Source: Vibrio ichthyoenteri ATCC 700023 (GTDB lineage: Bacteria > Pseudomonadota > Gammaproteobacteria > Enterobacterales > Vibrionaceae). From it: a stretch of DNA of 48,226 nucleotides. Position numbers and translations under genes: made by a program. Positions 45,676 to 48,226 of this stretch are shown here, piece after piece; position 1 is the first letter of the stretch, and each line of letters starts with the position of its first letter. Under the pieces are notes generated by a model, which ran no database searches, was not told where the DNA came from, and saw only the letters and a program-made list of their open reading frames with translations. The DNA is taken from assembly GCF_000222605.1 (NCBI RefSeq), contig NZ_AFWF01000194.1, positions 1 through 48,226 on the forward strand. Direction: 5' to 3'.

Positions 45676-47439
45676 ATGGAAGTGATAAGTCCTTTTCGCC
45701 TGCCGCGTAAAACCCCATTCGGCTTGGCTGAACATGTAACTGAATGGGCGACGGGCCTAAGCCAACTAGACAAATTTTATGCTCAGCGCCCAGTGCATTG
45801 TGATACCGAAACCTTTTTGCGTTTTACCTTGCAAGTCCTTGGCATTGACTACCAAGTAGTGAAAGGTTCAATCAATCAAGTTCCGACGGAAGGGGCGACA
45901 GTGATTGTTGCCAACCATCCGCTTGGGTGTGTCGAGGGGGTGATTTTGGCTGAAATGCTATTGATGATCCGCCAAGATCTCAAGATCCTTGCCAATCATT
46001 ATCTCAAGACCGTGCCTGAGTTGGATAAGCTCTTCATTGGCGTTGATGTACTCAATGGCAAAGATGCCGTCAAAGCGAATCTCAGAGCAATGCGCGAAGC
46101 TCATCGCCATGTGGCACAAGGCGGTTTATTACTGCTGTTTCCTGCTGGAGAAGTGTCGCAACTGGTCAATGGAAAAACCAACCAAGTCGAAGATAAAGAG
46201 TGGAGCCGTTCAGTCAGTGCATTGATTAAGCGCAGCCAAGCGACAACCATTCCAATCTTCATTCATGGGCAAAACTCAAAGCGTTTTTATATGGCCGGTA
46301 AAGTGCATTCTTTATTACGCACACTGATGCTTGGCCGAGAACTACTGAATAAATCTCAGCAACCGATTGAAATTACCATCGGTAGCGCGATTCGTTACAA
46401 GGAAATCAGCGCGCTCAACGACGATTGTTTAGTCAGTTACTTACGCCTAAATACTTACCTATTAAAACCTCAATCAACCAACCACCGGCTATTTTCCACC
46501 TCGAGCCATTCAGATGTTCCAGCGCAACCTATCTCTGCACCACTCAATCTAAATCGCCTCGAAGCTGATTTTGCCGATATTCCCAAACAAGACCACCTAC
46601 TAACCAGTGGCGAATTTGAGGTGTACTGCACGCGAGCAAAATATATCCCTAATCTACTGTATGAGATTGGCCGCCTACGTGAAGAAAACTTCCGAGCGGT
46701 TGGTGAAGGTACTGGTAAAGCCTTGGACATCGATCACTTTGATCCTCACTATCGTCATCTGTTTGTTTGGGATTCCAGCCAGCGCCGGTTAGTGGGGGCT
46801 TATCGTTTAGGCTTGGTAGATCGTTTAATCGATCACTGTGGGATGAATGGCCTCTATTCCAGGACGCTGTTTAATTATGATCAGCGATTCTTAGACCGAA
46901 TGGGCAAATCAATCGAACTTGGCCGCTCAGTTATCGCGGCAGAATACCAACGCAGCATGAGTGCTTTATTGCTGCTATGGAAGGGCATTGCTACTTTTAT
47001 TCAACGTAATCCCGACTACACCCATCTATTTGGCCCCGTCAGTATTAGCAACGATTACAGCCCAAGTGCGCGCCAACTACTCGCTGAATCGATGGAAATG
47101 CATCACTTTGACGGTCATGGCGCACAATTAGTGAAAGCTTCACACCCTTTACGCAACAAGCACACCCATTGGAACACCAGCATGTTAAGTGCTTTGGGCG
47201 ACTTGCAGCTTCTTTCACGAGTAATTGCGCGTCTGGATGAAGGGAAAAGCGTACCAGTCCTTCTACGCCAATATTTGGCTTTGAATGGCAAATTGGTCAG
47301 CTTTAATGTCGATCCTGACTTCAACAATGCTTTGGATGGCCTGATCGTCGTTGATTTACGCCAAGTACCACTAAAAACACTCTCCCGCTATATGACCAAG
47401 CCGCTCGCAGAGCAGTACCTCAACTTACACCAAGCTTGA
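45676..47439 (+). CDS. olsF: OlsF-like bifunctional acyltransferase (ornithine/amino-acid lipid synthase)
   Basis: The 587-residue protein fuses a PlsC-like lysophospholipid acyltransferase domain (about 75-260, with VIVANHPLGCVEGVI and LLLLFPAGEVSQL) to a GNAT-type domain of the OlsB/autoinducer-synthase class (about 310-530, with EVYCTRAKYIPNLLYEIGRLREENFRAVGEG-type sequence). OlsF proteins first N-acylate ornithine with a 3-hydroxyacyl chain and then O-acylate it, making phosphate-free membrane lipids. Vibrio homologs are often mislabelled hemolysin. The acid of the acyltransferase His-X-Asp motif is Glu here. The start at 45676 follows GAGG at good distance. It is divergent from the PTS operon. 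Confidence 0.85.
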   Translation: MEVISPFRLPRKTPFGLAEHVTEWATGLSQLDKFYAQRPVHCDTETFLRFTLQVLGIDYQVVKGSINQVPTEGATVIVANHPLGCVEGVILAEMLLMIRQDLKILANHYLKTVPELDKLFIGVDVLNGKDAVKANLRAMREAHRHVAQGGLLLLFPAGEVSQLVNGKTNQVEDKEWSRSVSALIKRSQATTIPIFIHGQNSKRFYMAGKVHSLLRTLMLGRELLNKSQQPIEITIGSAIRYKEISALNDDCLVSYLRLNTYLLKPQSTNHRLFSTSSHSDVPAQPISAPLNLNRLEADFADIPKQDHLLTSGEFEVYCTRAKYIPNLLYEIGRLREENFRAVGEGTGKALDIDHFDPHYRHLFVWDSSQRRLVGAYRLGLVDRLIDHCGMNGLYSRTLFNYDQRFLDRMGKSIELGRSVIAAEYQRSMSALLLLWKGIATFIQRNPDYTHLFGPVSISNDYSPSARQLLAESMEMHHFDGHGAQLVKASHPLRNKHTHWNTSMLSALGDLQLLSRVIARLDEGKSVPVLLRQYLALNGKLVSFNVDPDFNNALDGLIVVDLRQVPLKTLSRYMTKPLAEQYLNLHQA

Positions 47440-47710
47440 TGGTCAATAATGCAACACGGCAAAACCCTTTCGTTTTGCCGTGATCCCTTCCCCATATTTA
47501 ATAACACGATCATTCTCTAATGAAGAGGATTTGCGCATCATAACGACGTGACAATATCGATCAAATCCTGATTCTACCCCAACAACAAATAGCCATTAAG
47601 CACAATCATCCAACTTATCTTTACCAATCAGAATGTCACGCCCTTGACGGTAATCAATAGAACAAGAACCCTGATCCCTGCTCAATTCGTCATGACAGGA
47701 AGTTATAATA
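47440..47710 (+). other. 271-bp region between olsF and the TRAP binding-protein gene
   Basis: It contains one hairpin after olsF (47455-47481) and an AT-rich promoter region. I see no gene and no clear -35/-10 pair. Confidence 0.4.
47455..47481 (+). terminator. Hairpin after olsF, possible terminator
   Basis: ACGGCAAAAC and GTTTTGCCGT pair perfectly around CCTTTC-type loop bases. The downstream T-tract is poor (GATCCCTTCCCC), so termination is uncertain. Confidence 0.55.
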
Positions 47711-48226
47711 ATGAACACATGGTTTAAACCAGCCGTCACCGCTATCGCCGCACTCTCCGTTGGCTTTGCCTCACTCAATGCTTTTGCTCAAGAGCAAGTT
47801 TATCGTCTAAAACTCGCAGAAACGTGGGGGCCAAATACGCCAATTCTCGGTGATGCATCGAAAAACATGGCCAAACTAGCCGAAGAAATGTCTAACGGTC
47901 GCCTACAAATTCGTATTGATTCAGCCAACAAACATAAAGCGCCACTCGGTGTATTTGATATGGTCAAATCAGGCCAATACGATATGGGCCATTCCGCCTC
48001 CTATTACTGGAAAGGTAAAGTGCCAAACACTTTGTACTTTTCGGCAATGCCGTTTGGCATGATGTCGACTGAGCAATACGCATGGTTTTACCGTGGTGGT
48101 GGTATGGAGCTCATGCAAGAAGTGTATGCACCGCACAACCTCCTGTCTTTCCCTGGAGGCAATTCCGATATTCAAATGGGCGGGTGGTTTCAAAAAGAGA
48201 TTAAGACCATCGATGATCTAAAAGGC
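47711..48226 (+). CDS. TRAP transporter substrate-binding protein (DctP family), N-terminal part
   Basis: This gene runs off the window end; 172 codons are visible. A signal peptide is clear (MNTWFKPAVTAIAALSVGFA followed by SLNAFAQ, cleavage probably after AFA). Next come the start of the mature domain with YRLKLAETWGPNTPILGDA, FDMVKSGQYDMGHSASYYWKGK, NTLYFSAMPFGM, and GGGMELMQEVYAPHNLLSFPGGNSDIQMGGWF. These are features of the DctP subfamily whose members bind keto acids, mannitol or similar organic acids. The ligand cannot be assigned without the C-terminal part. AGGAAG lies before the ATG. Membrane subunits would be expected downstream. Confidence 0.92.
   Translation, partial: MNTWFKPAVTAIAALSVGFASLNAFAQEQVYRLKLAETWGPNTPILGDASKNMAKLAEEMSNGRLQIRIDSANKHKAPLGVFDMVKSGQYDMGHSASYYWKGKVPNTLYFSAMPFGMMSTEQYAWFYRGGGMELMQEVYAPHNLLSFPGGNSDIQMGGWFQKEIKTIDDLKG

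Overview
The window is chromosomal DNA of a member of the Vibrionaceae, most likely a Vibrio. The evidence is the protein sequences: AlaS, RecA, MutS, RimM, NlpD, TruD and RpoD read like close Vibrio relatives, RimM has the MSMKG-type N-terminal extension I associate with Vibrio, and an OlsF-like lipid synthase is present. Almost all of it is conserved housekeeping sequence with high coding density; I see no prophage, intact insertion sequence, integron or CRISPR array.

Layout. 1-6.6 kb (mostly minus strand): the end of a tRNA-Ser gene, csrA, lysC, alaS, recA with an SOS box, and pncC; recX is not found between recA and alaS. 6.7-9.3 kb: mutS. 9.5-15.6 kb (plus): the type IV pilus/competence set pilA-pilB-pilC-pilD followed by coaE-zapD-yacG. 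pilB carries a one-base frameshift, and fifteen perfect copies of a 7-bp repeat begin directly after the yacG stop. 15.8-19.4 kb (minus): the rpsP-rimM-trmD-rplS operon and ffh; then ypjD and a CorB-like gene on plus. 21.9-29.7 kb (minus): rpoS, nlpD, pcm, surE, truD, ispF, ispD, ftsB, uppP, folK and folB, a dense chain with overlapping genes. 29.9-37.8 kb: plsY, an alpha/beta hydrolase, tsaD, the macromolecular-synthesis group rpsU-yqeY-dnaG-rpoD, and tRNA-Ile2(CAU).

37.9-48.2 kb is the accessory part: a hemerythrin-GGDEF protein, an AzgA-type purine permease with a possible PurR operator, an unrecognised small protein, and a helix-turn-helix protein that looks like a domesticated IS481-type transposase. 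Next comes a four-gene minus-strand operon with a lactose/cellobiose-family PTS (IIC, IIB, IIA) wrapped around a cytoplasmic glycosylasparaginase. The window ends with an OlsF-like bifunctional acyltransferase and the start of a TRAP-transporter binding protein.

The best candidate for something new is the PTS-glycosylasparaginase operon. It looks like a route to import GlcNAc-asparagine, the linkage core of N-glycoproteins, as a phosphorylated compound and split it in the cytoplasm. A perfect 15-bp inverted repeat flanks its promoter region. The other strong observations are the pilB frameshift, the heptamer array, the transposase-derived regulator-like gene, and the unusual gene order that separates mutS from rpoS.
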